This document shows, one piece after another, positions 24,078-34,619 of a stretch of DNA of 64,000 nucleotides. This stretch comes from Portulaca oleracea (taxonomy: Eukaryota > Streptophyta > Magnoliopsida > Caryophyllales > Portulacaceae): contig CM055872.1 in NCBI GenBank assembly GCA_029582165.1, forward strand, positions 51,603,195-51,667,194, written 5' to 3'. The translations under genes and the position numbers were made by a program. Numbering within the stretch: the stretch's first letter is position 1; each line of letters begins with the position of its first letter. The notes under the pieces are model-generated. The model was not told the origin of the DNA. It made no database searches and saw only the letters and a program-made list of their open reading frames with translations.

Positions 24078-25253
24078 TACCAGAGGGGCAAGCTTAAGAC
24101 CAATACCGGAATTCGGAAGGGACCAATACCGGAATTGGTTGAGCCAGAGGGGCAAGCTTAAGACCAATACCGGAATTCGGAAGGGACGTCAAGGTCCTTA
24201 GATAAGAAGTGAGGGCTTCCATACAGATGATGAAGAGGTAAGGGGAGAGTGGGTCACCCTGCCTCATACCACGAGATGAATTGAAAAAACCGCACACCTC
24301 GTCATTTAAAATGAGAGAATATCAAACCGACGTTACACATTCGCGGATCCACGAGATCCATTTTTCCGCAAAACCAAATTTCTTAAGGGTGCGGAAGAGG
24401 AAACCTCATTCAATTCTATCAAACGCTTTTTCTAAGTTGAGTTTTAGGGAAACCCAACCCTTTTTTCGTTTCATACTATTAAATTTGTGCATGTATTCGT
24501 GGGCCACCAAGATGTTATCATGGATAGACCTGCCAGGGACTACCAGGAATAAAGGCTAATTGAATCGGGTCAATGATTTTGTCTAAGATAGGCCTTAGCC
24601 TGTTAGCCAAAATTTTGGAGACAATTTTGTAGATGTTGTTACATAGACCGATAGGACGAAACTGGGAGGGAGATGAAGGATTATCTACCATAGGGATTAG
24701 AGCAATAAGAGTACAATGGTTAACTTGTTTTAGGAGTTTTCCATCATTAAAAAAAGATTTAACTGCTTCACAAATGTTGAGTTTGATAATATCCCAGTAA
24801 ATTTGGTAGAATGCAATGTCAAATCCATCAGGACCAGGGGCTTTATATTTGTGTTGTTGGAAAATAGCTTGCTCTATTTCAGTATCCGTGACTTCTTTAG
24901 TTAATCGGGCATTATCAGCTTCCGTGAGACATCGGGATAAGCCAAGACCCAAATTCCTTAGGGGTTCAGCCTCAGCTTTAAATCTCTTAGAGAAGTCATT
25001 AATAAAAATATTTTTAATTTCTTCTTTGTCTGAGGTCCAAGAACCTAGTTCACTTTTTATGTGGGTAATTTTAGTTCTGGCTTTTCTAGCCTTCATTAAC
25101 ATATGAAAAAGCCTCGAGTTTCGATCTCCATCAAGCAGCCAATTTTTTCGTTGAAGAGTGTCCCAATACTTTTTATAAAAGAGGTAGAGACGCTCTCTCT
25201 GCTTAATCAGCCGCGAGAACCAACTATTGAGCCTATAACTAGGGGGGATCGCG

Positions 25254-25260
<7 letters not shown>
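24078..25260 (-). pseudogene. LINE relic: reverse transcriptase N-terminal and core
   Basis: Minus-strand frames show KAPGPDGFDIAFYQIYWD, LIPMVDNPSSPSQFRPIGLC and NNIYKIVSKILANRLRP. After shifts comes SSRGMRQGDPLSPYLFII, so these are successive RT blocks of plant L1-type LINEs. Segments before RT (TKITHIKSELGSWTSDKEEI) match the linker that follows the endonuclease. Reading frames break near 24520, 24400 and 24290. It is the 5' continuation of the LINE at 2625-3871. At 24078-24190 a short stretch containing CCAATACCGGAATT is itself duplicated. The endonuclease domain is not found beyond 25260, where a TA repeat begins. Confidence 0.8.

Positions 25261-25261
<1 letters not shown>

Positions 25262-25301
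<40 letters not shown>
25262..25301. repeat. (TA)n microsatellite
   Basis: Twenty TA units follow a GCGCGTGTGTG stretch, at the 5' limit of the recognisable LINE. Confidence 0.95.
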
Positions 25302-25302
<1 letters not shown>

Positions 25303-25646
25303 CACTGATTTTTAAGAGAACAAATGCTTCCCTTTGATTTTTTCAAAATAGAGGTCGCACGACTCCATGTAATCCCATACTACACCTCTGCCTTTATATC
25401 CAAGAGCCGTAATTTATCTTTTTGCATTTTAATTACAAATACATTTTACTTTGTATTTTTGGTTGAGATAATAGTACGTTGTGGTTAGATGCAAAAATGA
25501 AATTTTACATCATTATGTACCAATACGAATAAAAATTAAAGTGGGTCTCATTGCTGACAACATCTTAGATCACATCAATATACGTGTTGGTTAAATTTTT
25601 CCCCTAAAAATGAAGCGATGGAAATTGGAAAAAAGAGAAGAGGGAA
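25302..25646. other. AT-rich intergenic sequence
   Basis: I see no coding frame, RNA gene or repeat structure here. It separates the LINE relic from the foldback element that starts at 25656. Confidence 0.5.
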
Positions 25647-25655
25647 AGCATAAAC

Positions 25656-26233
25656 GGGGTATTTGCATTTTGGACCCAAAGTATAGAGGTATTTATTTTC
25701 TGGACCATTGGTTTTCATTGTTTATGTTTGGAATCCTAATGTTTATGGATTGAATAAAAAAGGACCTTAAAGTTTGAAGGTTGAATAAAAAGCCCGTGTT
25801 TTGTTTTTTTTTCCTTCTTATCTTTGAGTTTATCTCCTGATTAGCGCTAAACTTAAGAAGTAAGGTTAAAACTAATATTAAAGTTGTAATACACCTCTTT
25901 TTATTCATGTCGTAACCCTGGGTACTTCAATATCAGTAAAACTTCAGAGTCTAATTAGTTCTGACATGAATAAGAAAGATGTATTATAAATTCAATATCA
26001 GTTTTAACCTTACTCCTGAAATTTAGCGCTAATCAAGAGATAAATTCAAATATGGGAACAGAAGGAAAAACATTACACAAGTATTTTTTTCAACCTACAA
26101 ACTTTAAGGTCTTTTTTTTATTCAATTCATAAACTTTAGGATTCCAAAACTAAACAATGAAAACCAAAGTTCAAGAAAATATATATCCCTATACTCCAGA
26201 CTCCTGGATCCAAAATGCAAAAAAAAAAACCCG
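25656..26233. mobile_element. Foldback MITE, family 1 copy a (578 bp, 9-bp target duplication)
   Basis: It is flanked by the 9-bp direct repeat AGCATAAAC (25647-25655 and 26234-26242). Its two halves are inverted repeats of each other over most of the length. The left begins GGGGTATTTGCATTTTGGAC and the right ends with the complement, TCCAAAATGC, an A-run and CCCG. A 9-bp duplication and long terminal inverted repeats indicate a Mutator-like non-autonomous element. There is no transposase inside. Confidence 0.85.
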
Positions 26234-26242
26234 AGCATAAAC

Positions 26243-27060
26243 ACAACACAATGTTGAAAATTGTAAATGGCTCCACCAAGGTGACGGTATGGCAATATAT
26301 TCTCCCTCAAATCAACAGAATTAACCCCTTGAATTCACCTGTTGTATGATCATTACCAAATTGACATGAATATGATATGAGTCAAATTAATCCAAGTTAT
26401 TACTAAGGGTGGCATTGTCACATGAAAGAATGCCCCATTTAGCAAACATGTGGCCCCTTTGATAATTTTAAATTTATTTTAGTTATTATTAATGAAAACA
26501 TTTTACAATAGACTCAAGATCTTCTTTCATACAACAACAGCAACGGCAGTAAGAATAACATTATAGTGTTATCATTATGGGTTTGACTTTCACAGGTCTA
26601 GGGACATCTAATCATATGCTTTACCTAGCTATCTCACTAAAAATTCCTAGCTTCAAAGATATTGATTCCAAGAGACTAATCATGTAAAGATTTTATCAAA
26701 TATTTATGAGTTGAAAATCTTTCATTAGAGAAGTATAAATAAATTGTTCACGAAGAGACTAGACAGCAGCTACCAACAATGAACCAAAAACGATTAAGTG
26801 CAATAAATAAATAATCCTAAATGAGAAATCATTGATTTATGTCAAGATCCATATAAACAAGTGGATAAACAATGCATCCATTAATTAGTAAAGTTCTCAT
26901 GATATAAACGATTTATCAAATCTAACTAGCTTCGTGGTATCTCACACAAATCATCTAAACATGCTCCGAGTGAATGTAATATATATTGTAAGCTATTGCA
27001 ATTTAATCATATTATTAATTTAATTATTATTTTTTCTTATTAGTTAATTAACAAAAAAAA
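26243..27060. other. AT-rich intergenic sequence
   Basis: No gene, clear repeat or RNA is recognised. Base composition is AT-rich throughout. Confidence 0.5.
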
Positions 27061-27064
27061 ATAT

Positions 27065-27260
27065 CAACCAAGTTAGTTCATATGACACTTGAGAGGTGTT
27101 CAAATATGGAGGTGTCGAGATCAAATCTCACCGCTTGTGAAATTTTAACTGTGTAGATCGAGTTCTACAAATTATTCAACTAGGTTTGGGTATATATTCC
27201 CCTTTTTCCTAGCACATTGAATGTTATAGGCAAGCTCTATGATATAAACCTATTAAGATG
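27065..27260 (+). mobile_element. Possible tRNA-derived SINE relic
   Basis: TAGTTCATATG at 27074-27084 fits the RNA polymerase III box A pattern TRGYNNANNNG. GAGATCAAATCTC at 27117-27129 resembles a degenerate box B (GATCAAATC for GTTCAAATC), at about tRNA spacing. No tail or target duplication is clear, so this is tentative. Confidence 0.3.
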
Positions 27261-27849
27261 AATCTAATTTATACTTGTAATAAATCTATACCCTTATTTG
27301 TTGTAATAATTCTCTACCCCGATGTCGGTCACTGGCCGGTTGACGGCCGTCGCCGGCACCGCCGTTCCCCGATCTGTTGTTTTTCCGCCTTTCGTTTAGA
27401 GTTAGCTATTCTTCCGGGTGTTTTAAGTGGTGTTTCCTGTCGCTGTACTGTGTGTGGAGGGTGTCTGGGCCGGTGTCGCCGTCGTTTTCCGGGTGCTGCT
27501 ACCGCTGCGGGAGGAGTGCAGCGAACTCAGGGGCTTGCCGGTAGCTCGCGCGAGCCAGCCTTTAGGTTCAAAGAGTGCGTCCAGCTATCTTTTTCTCGAG
27601 TTTGGTCAGAGCTAATTACCCGGTGAAAGGTGGGGGGTGTGGCTGGTGTTTTCCGGCGACCCTCTAGAATAGGCTGTGGGAGGCGAGAGGTAGAAGACGG
27701 GTGGTCGAAAGGCTTGGATCTCAGCTTATTACCATACTAGACGAAGGCTGGCCGGTGTGTCCTCGGGGGTCGTGGTATCAATGGTGAACATAGTGCTCTT
27801 GTTTCCTTTGGTTCGTTCTATCCCGGTAGTGTTGGTCAAGTTGCTGTAA

Positions 27850-28923
27850 GTGATATGTGTTATCGTCTTTCTTGCCTTTGTGATTTGGTTTCTTTTGCGT
27901 TCTAAGACAGGATTTGGGTGGACGTGTGGGGGTTCTGTTAGATTTGGGTGCATAGTGTTTGGTGTTTGGTGGGTAGTGGTTGTTGCTTGGTTGGGGTACC
28001 GTAGTTGTCGTTTAGAATTGGAGCTGAGGTCAAGTCGGTGTGGTCTTGTTTGGAGGATGGATGCGATTACTCCTTGGGGTGTATTGTTGGCTTCTTGGAA
28101 AAATGACTTTGTTGGGGATGTCTTAAACCTTTTGGGGCAGATGGAACACCCTAGTCAAGCCATTCTTGCAGCGAAGAAATTTAAAGAGGAAGGTAATCAG
28201 CTTTTCAAAGCTGGACAGTATGATAGTGTTGTCCGGCGTTATGGGAAAGGCCTACAAATTGCTTGTGCTAGTGTACCAATATCCGAATCGGAGTTCGTGT
28301 TGCTGTGGGAGGTTACCGTTTCAATCAAGTTGAATATTGCGGCTTGTGAATTGAAATTGGGAAGGTTTTCAAAGGTTGTTGAAGCATGTAGGTTTGTGTT
28401 AGGATTTGAACCAAACAATGTTAAGGCTTTGTACCAATGTGGAGTGGCTCAAGCCAAGCTTGGGAGCTTGGATGAAGCGAGGACAGTGCTGAACCGAGCT
28501 TTGGAGATAGACCCGTCAAATGGTGAGGTTAAGAAAGAACTAGAGTGGGTGATAACCTCTACCATGGCACAAAAAACAAGTTATTCCTCGGGAAATGACA
28601 AGGAATTAAGATCGTGTCCCATTAGTGACTCGCAGGGAGATTCAAAGCTTGATATCAGTGAAGTGAAGGGATTGGGAACTGCGCTGCCGAATTTAAGGCT
28701 AAAGAAAAGGAAGATGGATAGCGAGCATGGAGTACAGGGGAGTTGCTCTAAGGTGCAGGCGAATGGTTTTGTAGGGGGTATGAGGTGTCCTCATCCCTTC
28801 CGCCTTCAAAAAACTCAATGCTATGCGTGGAGGGTAGGATTTCTTCAAGTTCTACACGATCTCCGGCTGTCAATCTGGTCAAGGAGGACAGAGCAGATGT
28901 TAAATCCTTCAAAAAATTTCTGA
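27850..28923 (+). pseudogene. Open frame with FKBP-type TPR domain, inside the retroinsertion
   Basis: The frame is 357 codons. From about residue 98 (MEHPSQAILAAKKFKEEG, nt 28141) it carries a three-helix-repeat TPR region: KEEGNQLFKAGQYDSVVRRY, then IKLNIAACELKLGRFSKVVE, then NNVKALYQCGVAQAKLGSLD and ALEIDPSNGEVKKELE. This is the arrangement at the C-terminus of plant FKBP immunophilins and related Hsp90 co-chaperones. No FKBP domain precedes it. The first ~97 residues are hydrophobic or unrecognised and look like element leader. After residue 240 the sequence becomes basic and then unrelated. There are no introns, as expected of a retrocopy. Whether it is translated is unknown. Confidence 0.5.
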
Positions 28924-29071
28924 AAACAGGTATCAGGGGCGATACTTTATCCATTTCAGGCAACACATATAAATAGGTGTTGCGGAAGAAGACAATCTCC
29001 TTTTATGATCCAAGGAGTATGAGTTTTATGACAGTACGAGTTGCTGCAAACCGGTGTAGGGTGGGGAGAGC

Positions 29072-29629
29072 ATGATAGTGGAGGAGGTCCCCCCACATTC
29101 TATTGGACAAATTTCGAGTTCTACAGGAGACTTACTCAAACAGGAAATGGAGGCTGCCTCAGATGTTCCGCGGAAGTTGGGAGGAGGGATCCCACAGGCA
29201 CAGCAACAAGATGGTATTTTTAAGTTTGTTGCATCCTTGGGTGGCTGCAAGGGGCCAAGGAGACGTCATCATTTTTACAAGGAGGCTCGACTTGCTGTTA
29301 CGGTTCAAGGTGAGTATGTTGCAGGTACCAAGAGGAAGCTGCAGGAGGAAGGTTGGTTCTGGGCTACATGTGTTCCTCTGACGAAGCGGCTCAACCGTAG
29401 TGATCAACAACCAAGTAATCAGCAACTAGTGTGGAAGGCACCTGGAGAATGTCATAAGTTGGTTAGGGGTATCTTGGGCGCAGGTTGTAAGAGTTTCAAG
29501 TCTAGCGTTGTGAGGAAGATGGGTAGACGAATGGTGGTTTCTGCTTTCAGGGGGCGAAACAAGCCGCGAGAGGGAGACCTTTTGTTCATCCAGCACACGA
29601 GGTGGCCAATCAGGTCGTTCGTAGCATAG
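29072..29629 (+). pseudogene. Second open frame in the retroinsertion, unknown
   Basis: The frame has 185 codons, including GGGIPQAQQQDGIFKFVASL and KRKLQEEGWFWATCVPLT. It is basic in its second half (VRKMGRRMVVSAFRGRNKPR). I recognise no domain. It ends 125 bp before the poly(A) tail, so it could be the body of the mobilising element or a second captured fragment. Confidence 0.3.
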
Positions 29630-29780
29630 GCTGCATTACCTAGGTGGTGGATGGTTGTTTTTTCTCTTTGAGTCTTTGTTTGTCTGTTTGTGTTTTGTTT
29701 GTGACTGTCTTCGTTTGTCTGTTTGTGTTTTGTTTGTGATTGTCTTCGTTGGCAAAAAAAAAAAAAAACTATACCCTTAT

Positions 29781-30762
29781 AAAAGTTGGGATGACTGCCT
29801 CCTGTAGCAATCTACAGTTAAAGGGTTTCACTGTTTATTCACTCAATAATGCAGGCCTAATAGTAAGCATATTTATTTAAACCTATAGGACCAATCTCTT
29901 ACATTATAAAAATCTCAAATGATACGTTATAGGTTTAAGAGATCTAAATTTCGGAGTTTTTGACTCTTCTCTTAGACATATCCTACCAAAGTGAGATGAT
30001 AGATATGTAAATTTGAACCTGTTTTTATGACATGCTAGGCTGGATCACTCTCCTATATTCTGATCAAAAGATGGACAAGCATACCACACCAAACAAATAC
30101 TCATTAAAAAGAATTAAAGGAAAAAAACTGAAAGGATTTAGCCAAATTAATATTATAAGAATAGATATGAATGATGTCCCACACTTTCCCAAAGGGGTAT
30201 AAACTATGAGGAATAGTATAAGGGTGCAATTATTTTGGGTACCACCAACCATTAATATTATTCCCCCAAGAGTACTACATACATGGGCCACCTTTGCCAA
30301 ACAAAACAAAAAAAAAAAAAAAAAAAAAAAGGTACATGCATGGGCCCTATATTTATGCAAATGGGTGCTTTAATTTGCCATGTTTATTTTTTAAGTATAT
30401 ATTTGGAGTCTGTTGCTAACATATAAATCAGCACTTTGGACGGCTCTTAACCGAAAAGTACAATGCTGAAGCTATAATCAACGTCTCATGGTGTAAATTG
30501 AAAAGGAAGCAGCCAAGCAGGTATGGTATGCTAATGCTAGTAGCCTTCTTTCTAGCTTATGCCCTCCAAAATGTTTCCACATTGTTTTTCTTGCTATTAT
30601 TTTACCTTAATTCCCTCAAATATGATGCAGGCTGGTTGGTTGTTGATTATAATGTTACAACACTGTTTTCTAGTACTTTTTTCATTTTATATATATTTGA
30701 TTTGATAATGCGTACGTGTGCCACTTTAATCCTAATTCTCAACTAAAAATCTATGTAATACC
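29781..30762. other. AT-rich intergenic sequence with a poly(A) run
   Basis: An A-run of about 22 at 30309-30330 is the only distinct feature. Open frames here are short and chance-like. No gene is recognised. Confidence 0.5.
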
Positions 30763-31007
30763 AATCACTTTTTTCCAACTAATTTAAAATGATTTGAAAA
30801 ATGGTTGGATTACTAACCGTTTTTCCAGCCAATTTTAAATAGTAGGGAAAAGGATGGTAGAAAAATTTTCCAACTATTTTAGCAAAAGTGGTTGGAATTT
30901 TCAACCTTTTTTCCCGCTAAAATTTTTGAAAAATAGTTGAAATATGAAATGGTGGCTAAAATGGTTAGTTTTTCCAACCATTTTCAATTTGTTGGAAAAA
31001 GGTGGTT
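30763..31007. repeat. Cluster of TTCCAACC / GGTTGGAA motifs in both orientations
   Basis: Variants of TTTTCCAACCATTTTCA and its complement recur throughout. This is typical of the sub-terminal part of a degenerate foldback or CACTA-like transposon. No boundaries or target duplication could be assigned, and the copia-type element at 31013 was inserted at its right edge. Confidence 0.4.
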
Positions 31008-31789
31008 GATAATGTTAAGTTTCAACCTAATTTGGTGAAACTGAAAAAGAAGAGGGAGTGAGATTTGAGAAATGATGATGAAATATTATTGATGAGAATT
31101 ACAATCTCAACTCGAGAGATAAAAGAGGGAGAGGAAGGTTATATATAACCAACCTTCCTTGTTTAACAAACCAAGAAACAAGATAAAGAAACAAGATGGT
31201 CAACAAATTGGAAACCAATGCAAGATTTCACTATTCCTAACACCTCCCCCCCCCCCCCCCTCTCAAATTGGAGGGTGACAAAACCCCCAATTTGCCAAGA
31301 ATATCTAGAGGCCTATTTCCAGGGAGTGTCTTGGACATATTGCTGACATATTGAACTGGCATGGCTGCTTTTACTGCCAAAGGAATCAATGAAGGGCAAA
31401 ACAACCTTGAAATCTTGAACTTTAACTCCAACAGCTTCCTCGCTATCATCACAACTCCTAATAGCGGGTGAATTGGACGTAGACACGGAAGAACTTGGTG
31501 GAGCCAAACGATGAAAGAAAGAAATAAAGAAAGTTGCCGAACTTTTCCAGGTATCATAGTCGTCTTCGGCAAATACAATGGCCATCAGAGACATTCCTGG
31601 TTGATCGGACGAGTGAACTAAGAGAGGAAAGCCAGTAAAACACACAGTTGAAAGTCATCAGATAGTAAGTGGCATTTGCCATAGCAACAGTAGAGATAGT
31701 CCCCCAGGTGAAGAGGGAGGCAGCTAGAAGCAATTGATACGCAGGCATACAAAAGTCACTCAAGAGCAAGAATAATGGAAGGATTCTCC

Positions 31790-32400
31790 ATCTGAATCCA
31801 CTCAAACTGAGCAGAATTCGATTCTCGAAGCTGTAACTTATCAGAAAAGGGTGTGTCACAATGTAACCCTGATCACAACCCAGCTCATCCATGAACAAAC
31901 TCAAAACCGCCTTGATCTTTTAATTCTGAGATTGCCAAGCAATTAGGGTCCTCCTGAACAAATACAGCATATCCAATCGATTCAGTAGGTGCATTCGAAT
32001 CGACTCGATTACGATCCCCTGAGATTGCAAGAAAGATACATTTGAAACAAGATGCTTGTTCACAAGCGACAAATCATAATACCGGAGTCTCTCGATAACC
32101 TTAACTAGATCCTCGTCACTGCCCAGAACTCTCCTTAAAGCTTCAACAGCGGGATAGATCGTCGAACGCAACCCACACCCTAGAATCAGATGATGATTCG
32201 AAATAACATGCGCAAAATCCGAGTATGACAAGCCCAGCTCCTGGAAGAAATTCATCTTCAGCTCGAATGTCTGTTCGATTCGAACGCGGAGAATCCGAGG
32301 CACGGAACAAACGATCTTCTTGATCTGGATTTTCGTGAAACCCTTCTCTGGAGGAATCTGACGACTGAATCTGCGTTTTTTTTAGGAAAGACAAATTGGA
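31790..32400 (-). pseudogene. mTERF-family gene fragment inside the LTR element
   Basis: Across frame changes the minus strand reads the mTERF tandem-helix pattern: KIQIKKIVCSVPRILR, FELKMNFFQELGLSYSDFAH, ALRRVLGSDEDLVKVIERL, and after a stop KAVLSLFMDELGCDQGYIVT and HPFLISYSFENRI. Plant mTERFs are mitochondrial or plastid nucleic-acid-binding proteins with about 30-residue repeats. This piece covers only a few repeats, has at least one frameshift (near 32300) and a stop near 31920, and seems to miss repeats between the two halves. It is a captured, decayed fragment and unlikely to be functional. Confidence 0.7.
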
Positions 32401-32544
32401 TACGCCGCGAGTTACCAGCGAAGGAGAAGGACTGATCGGCGTTTCCACTGCTGTTGTAGGAGGCGGCCGATCGACGGCGGGATTGATGATGATTTCGTCT
32501 TGGTGCAGCGGAGGCAGCGGTGGAGGATTGGCGACATCATCAGG

Positions 32545-32832
32545 TTAATCGGAGATGATTGATGAAGAAAGGAAGAATTGGCGGAGGAGAGTGAAAGGGA
32601 TGGGGAAAGAGGCGAAGGAGAAGAAGGTGGAGTACTGAGAGTTGGAGATGAGGAGGAGTGTCACTGCAACAATTAGGAAAGAGAGGGTGAATATGAAGGG
32701 GTATCTTTTCTGGTACGGTACGACGATATCGCCATTGATGAACACTGCGCACAGAAATAGAGGAGAAGAGAGAGAGAGACAGATAATCAGGATCAGTAGC
32801 CTCTCTGGCTCTGATACCATGTTAAGTTTCAA
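32545..32832 (-). other. Hydrophobic open frame next to the primer site, unknown
   Basis: The frame is 95 codons, starts inside the 5' LTR edge and reads through the primer site. It has two hydrophobic segments (LLILIICLSLSSPLFLCAVF and YPFIFTLSFLIVAVTLLLIS). The first residues come from LTR/PBS sequence, so the start is not that of a native gene. It may be part of a second captured gene or chance. Confidence 0.25.
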
Positions 32833-33411
32833 CCTAATTTGGTGAAACTGAAAAGGAAGAGGGAGTGAGATTTGAGTAATGATGATGAAATATTATTGAT
32901 GACAATTACAATCTCAACTCAAGAGATAAAAGAGGGAGAGGAAGACTATATATAGTCAACCTTCCTTGTCTAACAAACCAAGAAACAAGATAAAGAAACA
33001 AAGAAACAAGATTGTCAACAAATTGGAAGCCAATACAAGATTTCACTGTTCCTAACAGATAATACACATATTTTTAGTACTGATTGTTATGGTAAAATAA
33101 CATTGAACATTAATATTACTAACTATTAATCCAATAAGTTTTAGTAGTTGTACTGTGTGTAAAATTCATGAGAAAAAACAATTTGGTAAAAGTTAATTTC
33201 GGTAAATTTTGATAATTTTTGGCAAATTTATGCTAATTTGTTAAAATTAATTTTTTTCTTTTTTAACTTTGGTAATTTTTTGTAAATTTTGATAAAATGA
33301 AGTTACCTATGAATTTGACAAACACTTAATCATTAGCATTTCACTCGCAAGGACTACTCACTACTGGTATATGAGATCACAGTGCAATTAGGTCATTAAC
33401 TATCTTAATTA

Positions 33412-33626
33412 CTACCTCCGTTCCTAAATAATTGTCCATTGGAGTAAATTTTGACCGTTGATTACTCACAAATTAAAATGAGTTATAATTTAAAATTAAT
33501 ATTATTATAATTTTTAGCATTATATCTTGCTAATGGTGATAATTTCATATTGTAACTCAATGCAATTTGTGAGTAATCAACGATTAAAATTTAGTCAAAC
33601 GGACAATTATTTAGGGATGGAAATAG
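33412..33626. mobile_element. Stowaway-type MITE (215 bp)
   Basis: The left end, CTACCTCCGTTCCTAAATAA, is mirrored on the right by TTATTTAGGGATGGAAATAG. It is flanked by TA (33410-33411, 33627-33628), and the middle also pairs (TTGATTACTCACAAATT with AATTTGTGAGTAATCAA). The terminal motif CTCCGTTCC and the TA target are those of Tc1/mariner-type Stowaway elements. Confidence 0.85.
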
Positions 33627-33628
33627 TA

Positions 33629-34060
33629 TATCATTGAAGATGTGATCCATGCAGTTTTTTTTTTTTTTTGTTTCTTTTTAGTATAAGAATATAGAAAGTA
33701 GGAATTAGTACGTAGTCAAACCCAACCCGAACAAACCCCAGAAAATGTCTAGTTCAAATAAGTTTGGTTGGTGAAATTATGTTAATAACCCGAACCCAAA
33801 AAAAATCTAAAAACATGGGTATGGTACAGGTTCGGATTCGGATACATGTCTACTCGTACCTTACTGGTACCCATACCTAACCTGTGATTTGGAACAGTAT
33901 AAACTCAATTGAAAATTACTTATAACTTCTAAATTTCAATTAGTTGATAGTTCTCTTGTTCTTCTATTTGCCTAGGCAAAATATGAAAGCCCAGACATAA
34001 GGTAAGGTGAAATATTGATTGATGTTGTCCAGCCGTATGAAATCGATGTTTCATAAGCAT
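33629..34060. other. Intergenic, no gene seen
   Basis: The sequence is AT-rich with a T-run at 33654-33669 and repeated CCCGAACCC words near 33720-33830. Nothing is recognised. Confidence 0.45.
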
Positions 34061-34067
34061 GGTAGTT

Positions 34068-34619
34068 GGGTTTTTTGCATTTGGACCCCAGACTTTAGGG
34101 ATATTTATTTTTTGAATCCTTGATTTCTAACATTAATTTTTTAGACCATAAACTTTGTAGGCTGAATAAAAAATGACCTTAAAGTTTGTGGGCTGAAGAA
34201 AAAGGCCACTGTCTCATTCTTTGTTTTCCTCCCATGTTTGAATTTCTCTCCCGATTGACATCAAACTTCAGAACTATGGTTAAAACTGATATTGAAGCTA
34301 TAGTACACCTCTATTATTCATGTCGGTGCTACTTAGACCCCTGAGTACATGAGTTTAAGTAACTCCAACATGAATAAAAGAGGTTTATCATAACTTTAAT
34401 ATCAATTTTAACCTTAATCTTGAAGTTTGACGCCAATCGGGAGAGAAATTCAGACATGGAAAGAAAAAGAAAAACGGGAAATGGGCTTTTTTCAGCTCAC
34501 AAACTTTAGGGTCCTTTTTTCAGCTTACAAACTTTAAGGTCCAAAAGTTTTAAAGTTAAAAATTAAAAATTTGGAAAATAAATACCCCTAAAGCTCGGGG
34601 TTCAAAATGCGAATAACCC
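34068..34619. mobile_element. Foldback MITE, family 1 copy b
   Basis: The left arm GGGTTTTTTGCATTTGGACC is mirrored by GGTTCAAAATGCGAATAACC at the right. The internal palindrome around TTCATGTCGG ... CCAACATGAA matches copy a. A 9-bp target duplication could not be read with confidence here. Confidence 0.75.

Larger units (their letters stand above)
27298..29768 (+). mobile_element. Poly(A)-tailed retroinsertion carrying a TPR gene fragment
   Basis: It is bounded by a 12-bp direct repeat, CTATACCCTTAT, at 27286-27297 and 29769-29780. It ends in 15 A residues (29754-29768), the signature of LINE-mediated insertion. Just before the tail are two 35-bp tandem copies (29679-29713 and 29714-29748, one mismatch). 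The 5' third is GC-rich, unlike its surroundings (27320-27600). The middle carries a TPR-coding segment (28141-28560) and the 3' part another open stretch of unknown identity (29072-29629). No RT or endonuclease is present, so it is a chimeric non-autonomous element or a retrocopy trapped with LINE ends. Confidence 0.8.
31013..33057 (-). mobile_element. Small copia-type LTR element carrying an mTERF gene fragment
   Basis: The LTRs are 31013-31242 (230 bp) and 32820-33057 (238 bp), starting TGTTAAGTTTCAACC and ending CCTAACA. The target duplication is GATAA (31008-31012 and 33058-33062). On the minus strand TGGTATCAGAGCCAG (complement of 32805-32819) abuts the 5' LTR and pairs with initiator tRNA-Met, as in Ty1/copia. 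A polypurine tract (GAGAGGGGG..., complement of 31243-31264) abuts the 3' LTR. The 1.58-kb interior has no gag or pol. It holds an mTERF-like fragment and a hydrophobic frame, so the element has captured host sequence. Confidence 0.9.

Noticed and set aside
33063..33409. Possible gene between the mTERF-carrying element and the Stowaway MITE
   Set aside because: AT-rich with repeated AATTTTGGTAAA-like words; no frame or RNA structure supported.
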